From positions 49,908,077 to 49,972,076 of the forward strand of contig CM039211.1 of NCBI GenBank assembly GCA_008360975.2: DNA of 64,000 bases, given 5' to 3'. Shown here in pieces: positions 33,547 to 47,641 of the stretch. Both the position numbers and the translations under genes were made by a program. The stretch comes from Lichenostomus cassidix (taxonomy: Eukaryota; Chordata; Aves; Passeriformes; Meliphagidae). Each line of letters opens with the position of its first letter. Positions within the stretch are counted from its first letter, which is position 1. Below the pieces are notes generated by a model. It ran no database searches. It was not told the DNA's origin and saw only the letters and a list, made by a program, of their open reading frames with translations.

Positions 33547-35610
33547 ATTCCACTTGTCCAGATTTTGCCCTCAAATCAGAAGTACTTGAGTGTTTTGCAA
33601 TGTGCCAACACTGCGCTATTGTAGAGTTTTCTATGTTGTTTTGGTTTTTGCAGACAGACAGGTGCTGTCTCCTGCTACCCTCCATGCTGACTGGAGAGGG
33701 ACTGATCAGGACACATATAGACAGTACTGTGCTGCCACAGGGGCAAACACAGATATGCATGAACCCAGCATACACACACAAAAAGCAGAATGACTTGCTT
33801 AAAATCACCTTCTGTAGGGCTGTGTCAGTGGGAACTGGACTAATGTACCATTGATGAGAGACTGCAGCACTGGGAGCATCAAAGTGGAAAAGATTTGCAC
33901 GACTCCTGCTGTGGTAGGCAACTGCACAAGCCCTTTCATAAATTGTTCAAACCAATGTTAGAATTAGTTAGGATTTGTCCTTGCCTTTAATGGAAGGTAG
34001 GAAAAAGTCAAGATGAGAAAGAAAGTCTCAACATGGCAGAAAAGAGAAAACCAGGTAATGATTAGGGGGGAATAAATAAACTCCTTTTATGCACTATGGT
34101 ACCTGTTTAAATGCCTCTGTCTTCTCAGTCCATGTTCTGTGTGTTGCTCTTGACAGTTAATCAAAACCAAGCAACAAATGTGTTAATCTTTAATGTTTAT
34201 TTAGCCATACAGACCAGGAGGTGGTGACCCACAGGGTAGCATTACTGCAATGTTTTTTCTTAACATTACATGTTCAAGTATTTTATGTTACCTTCCTGTT
34301 ATTTTCACAAAAAACAACCTCTCCTCCATCTGTTTAGGAAAAGAAAAATCTAAATGAGCTGCAAAACTATGTCCCTGCTTCCAAACAAGTAGTGAAACCT
34401 TAGTGTGAATAAACATGCCGTCACAATCAAAGCCGCATTTGTGATCTAACTGGATAATAATTCACTTGTAATATCATCAGCTCAGAATGAACATCACCAT
34501 AAGTATTGTTGGTGCAGGTGTAACTTAATGAATTCAGGCTCATTTTATCTGGCACTTAGTTGCTTGTATTGGTGTTGGGAGCATTAGGTCCCTCAATTTT
34601 TCATAACAAGCAACACCATTAAACTGTCACAGAGCAACATAAATCAGAGCTTTTCCTTAGACCCCATAAAACAACTAACAAAAATGTTATGGTTTCCAGA
34701 TTCATTGTGTGCTTTTATACATCCAGCAAACAGAACTGACTATAACCCTTTTCCTCTGGCTATTATTTTTGCTATTGTTTCAATGAAGTATGAAAATCTA
34801 TGTGAAAATATAAGATAAATAGGGTAGCCTGAAGAACTCACTATCAAAGGCATAGAAATGATAGCAGGTTCCTGAACATAGCACAGGATCTCTGCTTGTA
34901 TTCTCTGCTTCACTGGACACATATTTTAGTCAAGTTAAATACACAAGCAATGAGGTCAGAGGAAAGTGTGTGATTGCAGTGTCGTGTCACGAGCTCGTTT
35001 AGAACATCTTGGGTTGCATGATTGCATGTAATTGATAATCATGTGCGGACATGCCTAAAATGCTCACATCTTGATTTAACCTATTGACACAGGGCTGTAT
35101 AAAGTCACTGAAGAATGAAAACCAAGAACTGAAATACTAGGAAAAAGAATCCATTGAATTGAAGTTGATATTATTGTTCATTGTTCATTATCAGAGGATG
35201 GATTATTTTCATTATTCATTTAATTGGAGTCACAATACATTTTGTAATAAAAATGTATGTAAAAATATTTCAGAATTTGTATCTTGCAGTTGAATTTTCC
35301 ATCTTACATTTACTAAAGAGCCACCTAATCCCAATTTGACACCCTTCAACAGCAAAATATTATGTTATCCAGCTCTATTTGCCTTCACCATTATGGGAGT
35401 AAACTTTGCCTGACCTGCCACAGAATATTGAGAGAAATCCATCTGTTTCAAAAGTGACAAAATTACACACTGGTTTTCATGCTTCACACACAAATATGTT
35501 GTTCCAGACCTCTATAGAAATTTCTAAGATGCTCATCTGCAAAATTGGGATAAATTCAGCCATGGTTCCGTAGGTGCAACCAATTGCAATAATGTTTCTT
35601 GCCCACAGTT

Positions 35611-35661
35611 ACACCAATACATATATATATGTATACACCAATACACCAATACACCAATACA
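35611..35661. repeat. ACACCAAT short minisatellite with AT core
   Basis: Unit ACACCAAT appears once before an (AT)n stretch at 35619-35634 and three times in tandem after it. Confidence 0.8.
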
Positions 35662-38600
35662 GTGTTGGCCCAATACATCTGAAAAATAATTACCTTCATA
35701 TCAGGTATTTGTTATCTTTGCCAGTCAGCTATAAGACCTGAAGAATATGATGAATGCTTCAAGCCAGTTTTAATCAAATAGCTTCCAGGAAATGCCTGAA
35801 ACAGAGATCTTCACTGATTTTATAAACACTTTTTAATAAATGTATGAATAAACTGCATATTTGAATTATCACCAACACAACTGTTTCCCCCAGGAAATCA
35901 CAGTTAAAAATTGAAGTGAATGTTCCTTTAGAAAGTGCTCTTTGTTTATAGAAATAGCCTTAGCAGTTAATGGTTGGCAAGGCTTCAAACTTGGAATTAC
36001 ATTACATTGGTAATTTTAACTTTGTCATCTTAAATAGATCCAGTTTGGATGTATGAATACAAGCAAAATAGGACAGCCCTCAAAGAACTGCCTTTAAGCA
36101 GGCTTTATTCTATCCCATGAAGCTTTGTAATTCCTTCTGTTATTATTAATAGCTGTTAAGTGCTGACAGCATGCTTGGCACTGAATGAAACGCAGGAGCA
36201 GACATGGTTCTTGTTAAGGGTGGCCCTCGGGAGGTCATTTACTGTGTGTAACAACAACAACAACTTTATTGGAGTAGTAATCCACTAACACAGCTGCAGC
36301 CTGGGTATCAGGAGGTGTCGCTGTTTAGACGAAATAGTGGTGTGCACACGCATGCAGATATGACTCCTCTTCCACGTTAATTTTTTCACATCTAACTAGG
36401 CTATCAGCTGAGCAGATAAGACTGTCAGAGGTAGCCAAATAAAAGCTATGGCCCCGAATTCCATTTTTGTGGGGTTTTCTCCCTCAGTGGAGGTGCGCAA
36501 ATTACAGGGACAGGCCAAGCACTTAGGAGTATGACAGGTTCTGGATGCCCTGGGATGGAAGGGCAATCCTCTGCTGCTAGAGGTTATGACATGTTCAGCC
36601 ACAGGATTAAAGGAAATGGCAGAAGAGGACAGGCAAGAATTTCAGTCAGAGGGACCTTGAAGGTGTCTTACATGGATGACTTCCTTTTGAGCCAGGAACT
36701 GTTGAAAAACAGTGTTGAGGGAATGGTGTGGAAGACAGCTGCAGACCCTGAACCCTAGACAGCAGGCTCCTGAATCCCTGAATTCTCTTAGAGGGAGCTG
36801 AAGCACCCCAGCAGAAACCACAATTTCTGCTATTCTGCTGCAGTTAAAGGCATGCCAAGCAGATACCATCTGTCTACAGTCACAGAGAAAATGCCCAATT
36901 CCTGACCTTCAAGGTCCTATCAGATGCCATTGGCCAATTTTAGGTAAGCCAGGATAAGAGCTCTACTGCATCATCCCCTGTGAAGGGTAGAAGAGAGGGC
37001 AGAAAGGCAGTAACACCAAACCTCACCACGTTCACCCTCCAAGGTATATGTGAGCTAGGATCTCTGCAAGGGACCTGGTCAGGTGCCTGTGCAGTGCCCA
37101 AAGCAGAGGAAAAGGTGACTGACTCCTGCCCAAGGATGACCAACTCCCCAGCAATGTTGTTGCTGACTCACCCACTCAGTGAGAGTAGTGCTCACATCCA
37201 CCCGTGGGTCTGACCTGACACATAAATGCCACAAAGGCAGGGTTGGCCGTGCTCTGCTGTCTTCTCCTTTGGATCTGCATTAATACTTCATCCCAGTGTC
37301 TAGGTAGTACTCCTGATATTGCAGCTGGACTCATGTTTGTGTCTTCTTCCCCATGGCTCTGCTCTGCTGCTCCAGCCATGGCCACAAAAGACCTTACATC
37401 AAGCAAAGTGTGCTGGGGCTTCTGACCTGTAAGCATGAGGGATAAAGCTCTACGTAAATAGGAGCTGCACCATGAAGAAGGTAAGTTACCCCTGGGTGTA
37501 CAAATGCTAGTCAGTGACAATGGCAGCAGAAAGTAGGTCCAAACAGGTAAAATATTTCTCTAAAAACTGCTTCTCTTAGTTTTATTTTAACTGCCAGGCT
37601 GTCTTGTTTCCTGCTGCACAACTCCTTCCCTCCCCCTTCAACATCACTCACTCTTGAACAAATACTAACAAGCCTCCTCCCCTCCTTGCTATATGCCTAC
37701 TAATGCTAATTTTGGATGCATCTACTTTTTGAGTAGCTCTGCTAAAAGCAGCCAAACTGTGAGAAGTGCTCAATAACACTCTAAAAAAATGTATGTTTAA
37801 GGTGTTATAGCTGGGTACTCAAAAAAGTTAATTTAAAGTCATTAGTCACTAGTGGCCATTTGGACCACACAATATATTAATCAAATGACTACTTTAAACC
37901 TCCTAGGGAGTAGCTTTGCTTTCCATACTCTTATATGCAGTGTTCTCAATGTTGTCAAATTCTGCTTTTCTGTTAACCTACTGATTCTGTTGTATTAACA
38001 CTGGAATTTGCAAAGGCAGTTCTCTGTAGCATTTAGAGGAGTTAAACCCATTTGATCACGATGTACTTTTTAAAAGAGCATTCAAGGGGGTGGCACAGTG
38101 GTAATGTCTGCAGGAACTGCATGGCAACTGTGCAGAATGATCTGGTTTCTGTATCATTCCTCTGCTGGGAACATGCTCTCAAACCTTACACAAGAGCAAA
38201 GTCGTGACTATGAGGTAGACATTTTCCAATGCATCAGAGGGAGCTGAGATCAGAGATATCCTGTTCAGATTGCTGGGCTCTGTGACTGCATTACAAGATG
38301 CAGAAGTTCCAGCAAAGCTAGTACTAGCTGCCTAAGGTCCTGGAAATCATATAGAGGGAGTAGCATGGAGGGCTGAACACACTGTTTGAAAAGCTGAGTA
38401 AATATTCAAACAGTTCACCCATGATGCTACAGCTGGACTATGAAGAGTGTCACAGACTTTTTTGGCTGGGCTGCATCATGTTGCAGTGGCTATGAAACAA
38501 ACCTCTTCCTGGCTTTTTGCACCAATGTGGTGGTGATACAATCTTAGTCTAGGAAAAGATCGAGGACACAAGACACAAAATGCTGGTCTATCCGAAAGTG

Positions 38601-41600
38601 TCTCATTTTCCAGAAGACTTTGACTGCAACAGCAGAAATCATATATCTGTTACAAGATAGTGAATAGGAAGCACTTCACTGAAGGGACAGTTTTCCACAT
38701 TAAAGTCAGTATTTGCATGTCCCTGTTTTCTCCTTTACTTTCAAATAAAAACTTTAACTAAAATCTTGTGGATACAGAAGATGTCTTCCCCACCCTCACT
38801 GGTTACTACTGTTTCCTGTGTTTCACACATTATTGTTCTTTAAGCCCAAGGTCATTGCCTCCCTCAACACATCCACTTGACATGTCACCTCTCATTGCTC
38901 CTTGATTCCTTCTGAACTTCAACACAGAGCATGGTTGGTTCAATTATTTTTTAAACATTAACTAGTTCACCATCACTCAAGAAAGTGCAACTTTATGTAT
39001 CTACCACAATAGTAGTCTCTTTATTTTCCTGTTGTGTTAGTAAATCAACCAGCATTTCACTTTTCCGATGCCATTGCAGACAAGATAGTCATAAAGGCAT
39101 TTTCAAGCAGGCTTTGAGAAGAATTAAACATAGAGTTGCAAAGCGTCCTAAGTAAGGCACAAAATAGGCCTGGCAATCTTCATAGTACTTAATATATCAT
39201 CTTCTTCCTATCTCTTAAACCCAATAATCTGCAAACCACCACTCTACTGGAGCATTATATCTGCTATAACTTATGTCAACTTGGAACACACACTCTCCTA
39301 TTTCTTAAACAATGTTTGGCAGTCAACCAAGTGTGGAAACTAGACTGTTTTACATTAGCCAGAAGTACATTTAAATCGTTCTTACTAAATGATTTACTGT
39401 GGATTACAAATTCTTATACGGCATTTTAAGGTAATGATTAGGCAAAGTAATATATCACTAAAATGATTGAGTACATATGTATTTTGCTTCCATGATTCTA
39501 AATTTCTCTTTGGTTTGGAAGACTTCTCTGCACTTCTTTTTAGCCGTTGAAGGGGAGTAAAAAAGGAGAAAATAGTAGAAGGCTCGAACATTTCTGCCTG
39601 TCTTCTTAAACTATTGATTAAGTCAAGAGGATTTTTGTCCGTGCAGAAGGGTCAGGTCATGAGGAAACACTGGTAAGTTGATTAGTGCTCTTCAGACAGA
39701 TATTGGCAGGTGTCAGTATTGCACAACATTTCCTTGCCCTACTGCATCCCAGCGAGAGGAGGAAAAGTTGGACAGAAAGGATTAAGACTTTATACCAAAT
39801 AAAATAGTGAATGAACCACTTGTAAAGACAAGATGTGGCAGAATATATAAGGTATCCCAGAGGAAAACAGAACAGGAGAAAACAAAAGAAAACAAAGCCA
39901 CCAACAAAAAAACAAACAACCAAAAAACACCCCCACCCCGTACTCATTCTCCATGCACAGCCATTTCTGTGGAGTCCTAAAAATTGTAAGTGTCCTAGGA
40001 CAGTGAAAAAAAAGGGATTTGCTGACTCTGTCTAGCAAGTGGACTTTGAAACCCAAATGAAAGAAAGGTACAACTAATAAAAAAGAAAGGTACAACACTA
40101 ATAAAACATGGGCTGTTACACCAGATGCTCACAGGTGACTGGAATTCTTAAAAAGAAACTGTGACATACAATAAATTATTTGTTTAATTTATTGCTGGGG
40201 GCCAGGATCCTGCAAGTGCTGAAAGCTAACAAGCAACTTTGCATTTACAACATACATGAAATGAGGAAGACAATTCTCTCTGCTTCAGAGGTAATAAAAA
40301 TAAAGGAAACCATTGACCAGTGCAAAGTTACTTGTGTATAACTGTGTGCAAATCAGGACTTGTGGCTCTCACCCTCTAGTCTGTTGCATGCAAACAGCTG
40401 CCCAGTTGGTTTCACTAGGGTTGTGTGTGGCTGCAGTGATTCATTCATATGAGACTTGTTCTTGGCATAGCAAAACCAGGCCAAATATGCATTGCATACT
40501 CATTTTGACATCAATCACATCTTTCATCTGCAGTTTCAGATTGCTGACAAATAGCAGACAGGATTACTGCAATATTTATTTAATTTATTAATGCCCATAG
40601 GCCTTGAAAGCATATAAAGAATAAAAAAAGAACAAGTGCCAGATATGAAGGAGTGATCTGATATTAATTATTGACTTCTCCTTGGATTTCCCTAACCACT
40701 ACTCAGGTTTCCAACATATTAGGTAACAGATCAGACTCTGTGCAATCCTCAGAGAGATCTACCACAGGTCACTCCACAAGGGCAATTTCTGCCATCATGA
40801 TTCTTCACTAAATGTTTTTAAAGAAAGGCACTCTCCCTCCTTGCACCAAACCCAAAGATGTTAGGTCTTCTTCCTCAACAAATGCCAACAGTCAAGAGAT
40901 GACATGAGGAGAGAAGCTGGGACAAGATTTCAGATCATCAAACAAGGCCAATGGTATGTGTTCGCCCTGGGAAAAAACTGAGAACCACTGCTGATCATAA
41001 ATCACAGGCACAAAGCTTTTTGGTGGAGGAGTAGATTGAAATGTATGATACTCAGGACAAGTGTCCAAAGAGAGGGTTAAAGAGAAATCTAATCCTGAAG
41101 TGAACAATGCAGGGATAACTATAGCAACATGAGCCTACTTGGGGAAAAGAAAAATCACAGATTTTCACCCCATAAGATCCTGACACTGCAACACAATAAG
41201 GAATGAAAACTGACAGAAACTAGGGGCAACGCCAGTCTGTCTGGACTGAAATCCAAAATTCAGACTAAAGTGTCCAGATTTCCTCTACAGTACATGTACA
41301 CCTAATAAGAGGCATGAGAAGATGGCCCAAGCAGTTACAAGATGGGAGCACAGAATGAGCTCATAAAAAATGCTAGGGACAGGGGAGCACCTGAAATCCT
41401 ATGTGACTTTCCACTGTTTAAGGACCTGATGAATGTATCTGTAGAAAACTGTCTTCACCTGCATCAGCAATATGGCAAATTTTGTCTGTACACAGAATAT
41501 GAGGTTATCTCAGGTGAAGAAAATGTTACTATTAGCTATTTAGGAAAAAAAAAATGATTAGAGCATTTTCTCTGGAAATAGGAAGAATTACTTAATTTCC

Positions 41601-44600
41601 TTAGCACAGTTACCGGTGGCTCAAACTTGCATGTGTCTTATCCATAAAAGCAGAGATGGAGTAAACAGTGTAGGTTAACACAGTGAGAAAGCACTGCTAA
41701 ACATAGTAAACTCATAAACAGCATTACTTGGAAGGCATTGGAGTTTTGGGGCTTTCAGTCCTCTTCTGAGGCATTAAAACCAAAACCATTAAATTAGAAG
41801 TATTAGCAGAACAGGAAGCAGATACCAGAAACATAACTGAATGCCTGAAAATAAAGGATCCAGAGCTGTACTCCTTTTGCACTGGCAGTGCAGCTCAGCT
41901 TAAGAAGGGTGATGGCTTAGATATTCTCAAGTCAAACAGGAAACAGATTTCATTTAAAATTTTTCAGCCTCTGAGACCCAAAAGGACATTGAACTCAGGT
42001 GCCTCACTTCTGTCACACTCTTACATGTATAATGGGCTCCATCATTCAGTCCTGTTTTTCAAGCTGGCATCTAGCAACATACTTCACCCAAAATAAACCC
42101 AAGTCAGATCTTCCTGGTGAATCCTAGATGAGCTTAGAATTCCCCTGTTCACATAGGTCACATAGGAAAGTGCTAGTTAGGGAAAAAACTGGCAAGAATT
42201 TAGAATAATATTTCAGTGTGAAACTGAAGTCTCAGGATTCATATTGCACCCATCAGCCCTCGGGGAGGGAAAGGGGAAAGAGAAAGACTGGGCAGTAACC
42301 TTTAGCAAAATTATACAATGGTAACCTTAAAGATGGCAAGTCCTCCTACATGTCCAGTGAAGCCTGGTGTTGACTAGGACACTCGGGTTTCTCAATTTTC
42401 AACAAACTTATGTCAGAGTGATGGTGTTAGAGTAAAATGATTTGTAGTAGGTATGTAAATATCTAGAGATGTTACACAGCAGCCTAGTTGGAATTTTGTG
42501 GGACCCAGTGGGTATTCAGTTCTTTCTCAGCCCTCTCTAAAAGCTATTATATCCTACCCCAAGAGATGGTATAAGCTATCCAACGTTACACAAAAGGACA
42601 GTGATGGCAAGAAAACTCTAAGCTTTAGTTTGTGTTGCTTCTTCTTTCAAAAAGGTGAAGTCTAGTACATAAGAGTTTTGTATGCACTATTTCTGAGGTA
42701 GAAGAAAAGCAATCTTCGCTAAACAGTCTCTTTATGAAGACCCAAGATATAATCCTCACGGAATTTGTTTTTTTCTTCCAGCTAAAGCAGCAGGATTGAG
42801 CCTTAAAGTATCTTTGTTAAACTAGTTAATAGATTATTGTCCAAAATAAACATATTTCAGTAAGTGCAAGACTGTTTTTTCCTCCCCCTTTCTGTCTTTT
42901 GTTCAACTTCAACTCAGCTATTTATGATTCATTTCATGAGCCACTAGGTTTTCTCTGAAGGCACTAAAAAGGGCTAGAGCTATCAAACAGTTTTAGTGAC
43001 TAGTGCCAACAAGGAACTGTTTTCCTCCACGCTATAAAACAGGCACTGTCAATAGACTACAACCGGCAATAAACTATTAAAAAAGGAATTTATGATGCCT
43101 ACTTATTATCCTTCTGAAATAATGTTGTTACAAGGCTGCCCTTTCCAGTCCTCCACACAGATCACATGGCAAGTGCCTAACAAAGGGAAAGACCCAGATC
43201 TTGCAGACTGTCTGCAAAGAGCCCAGGAATTGCCCCATGTTCTGTGGGCACACACACCACACCAGGGTTTCAAAGCAGCAGACAAATTGCCGCACATTGG
43301 ACTTGGGCTTGTTACACACAAGCATTTTATTTAAGGTGGGACATAAATTAACTTATATATAGAACATGTTGAATGGTTTTAATAGCTTAATATCATATTA
43401 TGAAGGAATGTCTATTATTGTTTAGTGAGAAACTGGTAAACCACAAGGATAAAATAAGAAATGGCAAAACCTCAAATGCAATCAGATCTGCCTCTTATTT
43501 TAGATTTCTAAAAACCTCCCAATTCTAGCTCTTTTCCCTTCCTCTTCAACCCTGTAACAGCCTTTCTTCATTGCTGAAGTGTCTGGCTCTGTTAACATTT
43601 GACTACCACACTGATCTGTAATTGTGATCTATAATTGCGATACAAAACTTGCATTAATAGAGATATCCTATCTTACTCCAATTAATGAATGGTGCCTTCA
43701 ATAAATATTTTTGAGATAAGGAAATTATGCAGTTCAAACTTCCGTGTCATTTGGATTGAGACCTCCTGGTCTGGACCTTCATCTTTTGTGTCCCTTGAAT
43801 CCTCAGTATGTCAGACTGAAGACACACAGACTGTGGTCAAGGCTGAATGCACAGCCTTAAGACGATGTCTTCTAATAACAAGCAGCTCTCAGGAATGACA
43901 GAGAGGGTCCTAAAGGTGTGTAGAAAGAAGAGGGGTGTGGTTTGAAGAGTGTAAGTGAAAAGGAACTTTTTTTTCTGGAGAGGGAACAGCTAGGCTGGGC
44001 TGAGAAAAAGTGAAAACCGAGGAGAAACGGAATGGAAGGGCACTGTTACTGACATTTGGATTAAAAAACAAACCAACCAAGCAAAAAAAAAATCCCAACT
44101 ACAAGAACACAGTTGCAGTGTTAAGATTTCTCAATATCCTGATCACTTGCAGTGGAATTATCAGAGTGGGGGGCTCTCCTCTTGCCCGTGCTGCTAAAAA
44201 GTGTTGCCTTATATTCTGTTTCTGAGCAGTGCATTTGGAGGAGAGACGTTCTTTAATAGCAGATATTACTCGGAGAACACAACACTTATTCTCAGCAAGG
44301 GACCATTCTGGAGTTTTTAAATCAAGCTTTTTTAATTTTATGAACTCCAAACAGAGAGTACACCACAGAAAATCATGAAATAGCATGTATAGATACCTCA
44401 GATGAAAATTAACCATTTTACTAAGAAAAAGTTTTACAAACAGTGTCTGTATGGTAAAAGCACTGCAGCCGAGTTAAACTGCTGTTGAGACTATAACTCT
44501 GTGTCTGCAATGTGTTCCATTATTATTTCTCAGTGAAGGAGACAGTCCTGCCTTGTCATTGTCTCTCACTGGCTTCTTGACTTCACAACTCAGCTGTGAC

Positions 44601-45529
44601 TGCATCTGTAGAACAAGAGGAGCAACTGAGTCCATGAGAAGCCATAAATCCCACAAAACCACTGAAGTTGCTCACTTCAGTCTCCAAATGCCTATTTACA
44701 TATACTACTCCTACTCCTCCTCCTCCTCCTACTACTGATAATAATTCTTCACATTTTATTTCCACAGCACTCTCTGCCCCTTGTGAGACTCCCACGGTCC
44801 TCAAGCACCCAACAAGAGGGCCAGGGCATGGAGGGGAAGCACATCCTGCAGCCAGCCGCACAGCATATTCTCCCCTTCCCTGGGACCGCCTGCAGAGAAA
44901 TACGGTCATTAATCATTATTTGGCTCTTTTTATCAGCATATGAGCATATGAATGGTCTGAGGTGAAACCATCACCTTTCATTTAGCCCGGAGAGGACTGC
45001 AGGAAAAAAATTAAATCTTTAAAATGCTGGTATTGGCAGCATTTTTCAAGAAAAAGGCTTTGGAGGAAAGTAAAAAAGAAAAGTGTTTAAGTGTGCAGGA
45101 ATAGAGAGAAACATTTAATTAAAAGCATGAAAGAGGACTAAAAACTTCATTCATTCCCGCTTTTTGGTAACATATGCCTATCCTATAATTGCCTGTAAAT
45201 AGCCACTGCAAAAGCAACTCAAATTAGTGGGTTTCTGGATGAGGAATGGAAACTCTGACGAGTTCAACTGTCGAAATCTTACAAGAACTAGTGCTGTACC
45301 AAGGGGCTGGGGGGGTGGGGAGGGGTGGTGGAAGGGGGGCAATGGGTAAGGGAAATGAAAGAGAAAAAAAAGCGCAAAATAAAAAAAAGCTAAACCTATA
45401 GAAACTCTGGCTTGCAGGGATATTTTTCTAATTATCACCTTGGCAAGATACAGCTCCTTACTTCCAAAGCCAAGTTCTCCCTCACCAGCACGGGTTTTGC
45501 ACTCTCACAAATGTCCTCCACTTCCGTCC

Positions 45530-45590
45530 CTTCCTCTCTCCCTCTCTCCCTCCCTATTTTCCTCCCTCCCTCCCTTTCGCCCTTCCTTCG
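45530..45590. repeat. CT-rich low-complexity tract
   Basis: CCCTCTCTC/CCTCCCTCCC units, forming the left shoulder of the adjoining GC-rich island. Confidence 0.75.
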
Positions 45591-45639
45591 TCTCCCGACC
45601 TTTCCACGAGTTTATACAAATCACCCACAAAAATGCCCC

Positions 45640-46800
45640 GGAGTGTCACTTCGCGGTGCTCGGAGCCGGCAGGCGAGTGGGGCTGTACCAGAGCTACCGG
45701 CTCCAGCCGCTTGGCCGCGGCCCCTCCGTGGCACAGACAGCAAAAGCCGCTCTTTCTGGGCCACCCCATGTCCTCCACATAGGCTCCAAACACCTTTTTT
45801 TCCCTTTTGATAGGTAACCCTCTGCCAGGCTCTTCGGTGAGACGCCGCACATTTTAGGACAGAGCCACGGAGCGGTACGCGGGGAGAAAGGAGAGGGTCG
45901 GAGGAGGACAAAAAGCAGGGGTGTGCCCATTGGGACCCCTGCGGATCCCCTCACAAGCCCCCTGACCCCAGAGCGGACACAGCTGAAGCCCCGCGAGGTC
46001 CCCTCCAGCATCCGCCGCCGCAGAGTCCGTGTAGCGGCGGAGAGCGCCAGGCTGAGGGTCCCTTTCCCGGGAGCCGCCGGCTCCGGTGTCCCCGAGAGGT
46101 TGGCGGGGCCGCCGGTAACGGCGCGTTGAGGATGCGAGCGGCTCCGCGGGGGGAGCGACAGCAAAGGGAGCTCCGTGCGCCCCTCAGGAGGGTGGGGGGC
46201 TGCGAAGGGGCTGTGAAGGGGTGGCGTTCTGATTTCTCAGCCGTTTTGTTAATAATAACGCTTTAACGCTTTGGTTACAGCACACTCGCCCTTCGCGTTA
46301 TCTTGCGTCGGGCTGATTTTATGAGGGGACTGAACAGCGAGACGGGGATATACACCGAATAGTTCTTATTGTCCACTCTGATGTATTAAACCACGCCAGG
46401 TTTCGTGGCTATTTGCTCGTTTCAGGCACAAATATTGGGATGTCAAGCTGTAAAATTTCCATCCCTTTCCCCGACCTACGTTCATTCACTGGGACAACGG
46501 CGGACGCTTGGGAAAATATTTGCTCCTGAAAATTCATCGCCCGCACTTCCCTCTCGACCTCCGCCGGACGCGTGTGAGCACCCGAGAGCGGGGAGCGGGG
46601 CACCGCCACCTCAACTCTCCGCCGCCCTCCGGCTCTGCTGCAGCAGCTCCCATCGGCTCCCCGCCGGCAGCTCCCCAGCCGGAGAGCCCCGTCCTCGGTG
46701 TGAGCTTGCCCCGCTTCCTGAAAGGCACCGCCGGGGCGCTTCTGCTGGGCGTGCGGCACGGGGCAGACCGGAGAGCAGCGGGGCAAGCAAACCTCCTCTG
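45640..46800. promoter_or_regulatory. Pair of CpG islands without an assigned gene
   Basis: CpG-rich DNA at about 45640-46160 and again at 46550-46790, separated by more ordinary sequence with TTAATAATAACGC. Frames of up to 199 codons (46405-47004) cross it but show only compositional Pro/Arg/Ala/Ser richness. Possible non-coding RNA promoter or distal regulatory island. Confidence 0.5.
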
Positions 46801-47641
46801 CAACTGCTGACCGCGAAAATTCGGTTTCGCATTTTCCGTTACCTGTTGACGGGGATCACGCATGTAGGGGAAGCTTTCGATACAATGCTGCTTTCGTTCA
46901 CTGTAAATCCCACATGTTGCAGTCAAATTCTTACCAGCTGGGAGGGCCAGAGCAGTAAAACCGAGCAATTCTTTTTCATCATAAATCAAGTTTATGAACT
47001 GTAGTACAAGGTATATAACTCTGGAGGCTGAACTTTTTGGTGGTAAATGGCTGTTGAAATATTCGACTGCGACATTGTCAAATTCCCTTTTCCACCTAAA
47101 AATTGACATAAGCTAATTCTCACAATTATCGTCGTCCCTTGCTTAATTTGAAAGCAAACCACCTGGTATAAATCACATTAGACAAACCGAGGAAAACTTT
47201 AAAAAAGGTAAAAAGGAGTGTAGCATTTAGAATAAAAACCCCAGGCACAGATACAGCCTGCGATTCTGATCAGCGTATTTGTAATCATATATGTGCAGGA
47301 GACTGGACGCAACAGACTGGCACGCAGTGGTAGTCAAAGAATAAGTGACCTCTTAATAAAAGGAAATGTAAAAGTACCCATTCAAATTTCGTTGTAAAGG
47401 CCACTTTCCTCCCTCTCTATACTTGCAATATGCACAAGATCCGAAGTATGCCCGCACAAGGCAAATGCCATTCCAGCGTACGTCATATTTCCTCATTGTT
47501 TTTAATTTCTTACTGATTTATTCTAGAGCTTTTTAGGAACAGAGAAGCTGAAGGAACAAACCCTTGGTTTCCTCTCATTTGTAGTCAGATGCTGGTTTGC
47601 AGTGTACTGACAGGGCTGTTGTTCCTCCCCTAAATTTCATA

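Larger units (their letters stand above)
31200..45500. other. AT-rich gene desert
   Basis: About 14 kb with no recognised gene. Low-complexity landmarks: TTGTTA-type microsatellite 33497-33546, ACACCAAT minisatellite with an AT core 35611-35661, AAC repeat near 36250, A-rich tract 39857-39945, CTC/CTA repeat 44706-44736. Stretches at 34380-34720 and 34975-35125 read like conserved non-coding DNA. Frames at 32691-33233 (180 codons) and elsewhere lack domains. Confidence 0.5.

Noticed and set aside
33507..33854. Frame starting with a long poly-leucine run
   Set aside because: Translation of the TTGTTA microsatellite; the minus-strand poly-Asn frame is the same repeat.
46405..47004. 199-codon frame over the 46 kb island
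   Set aside because: Compositional bias, no domain, no splice or initiation support.
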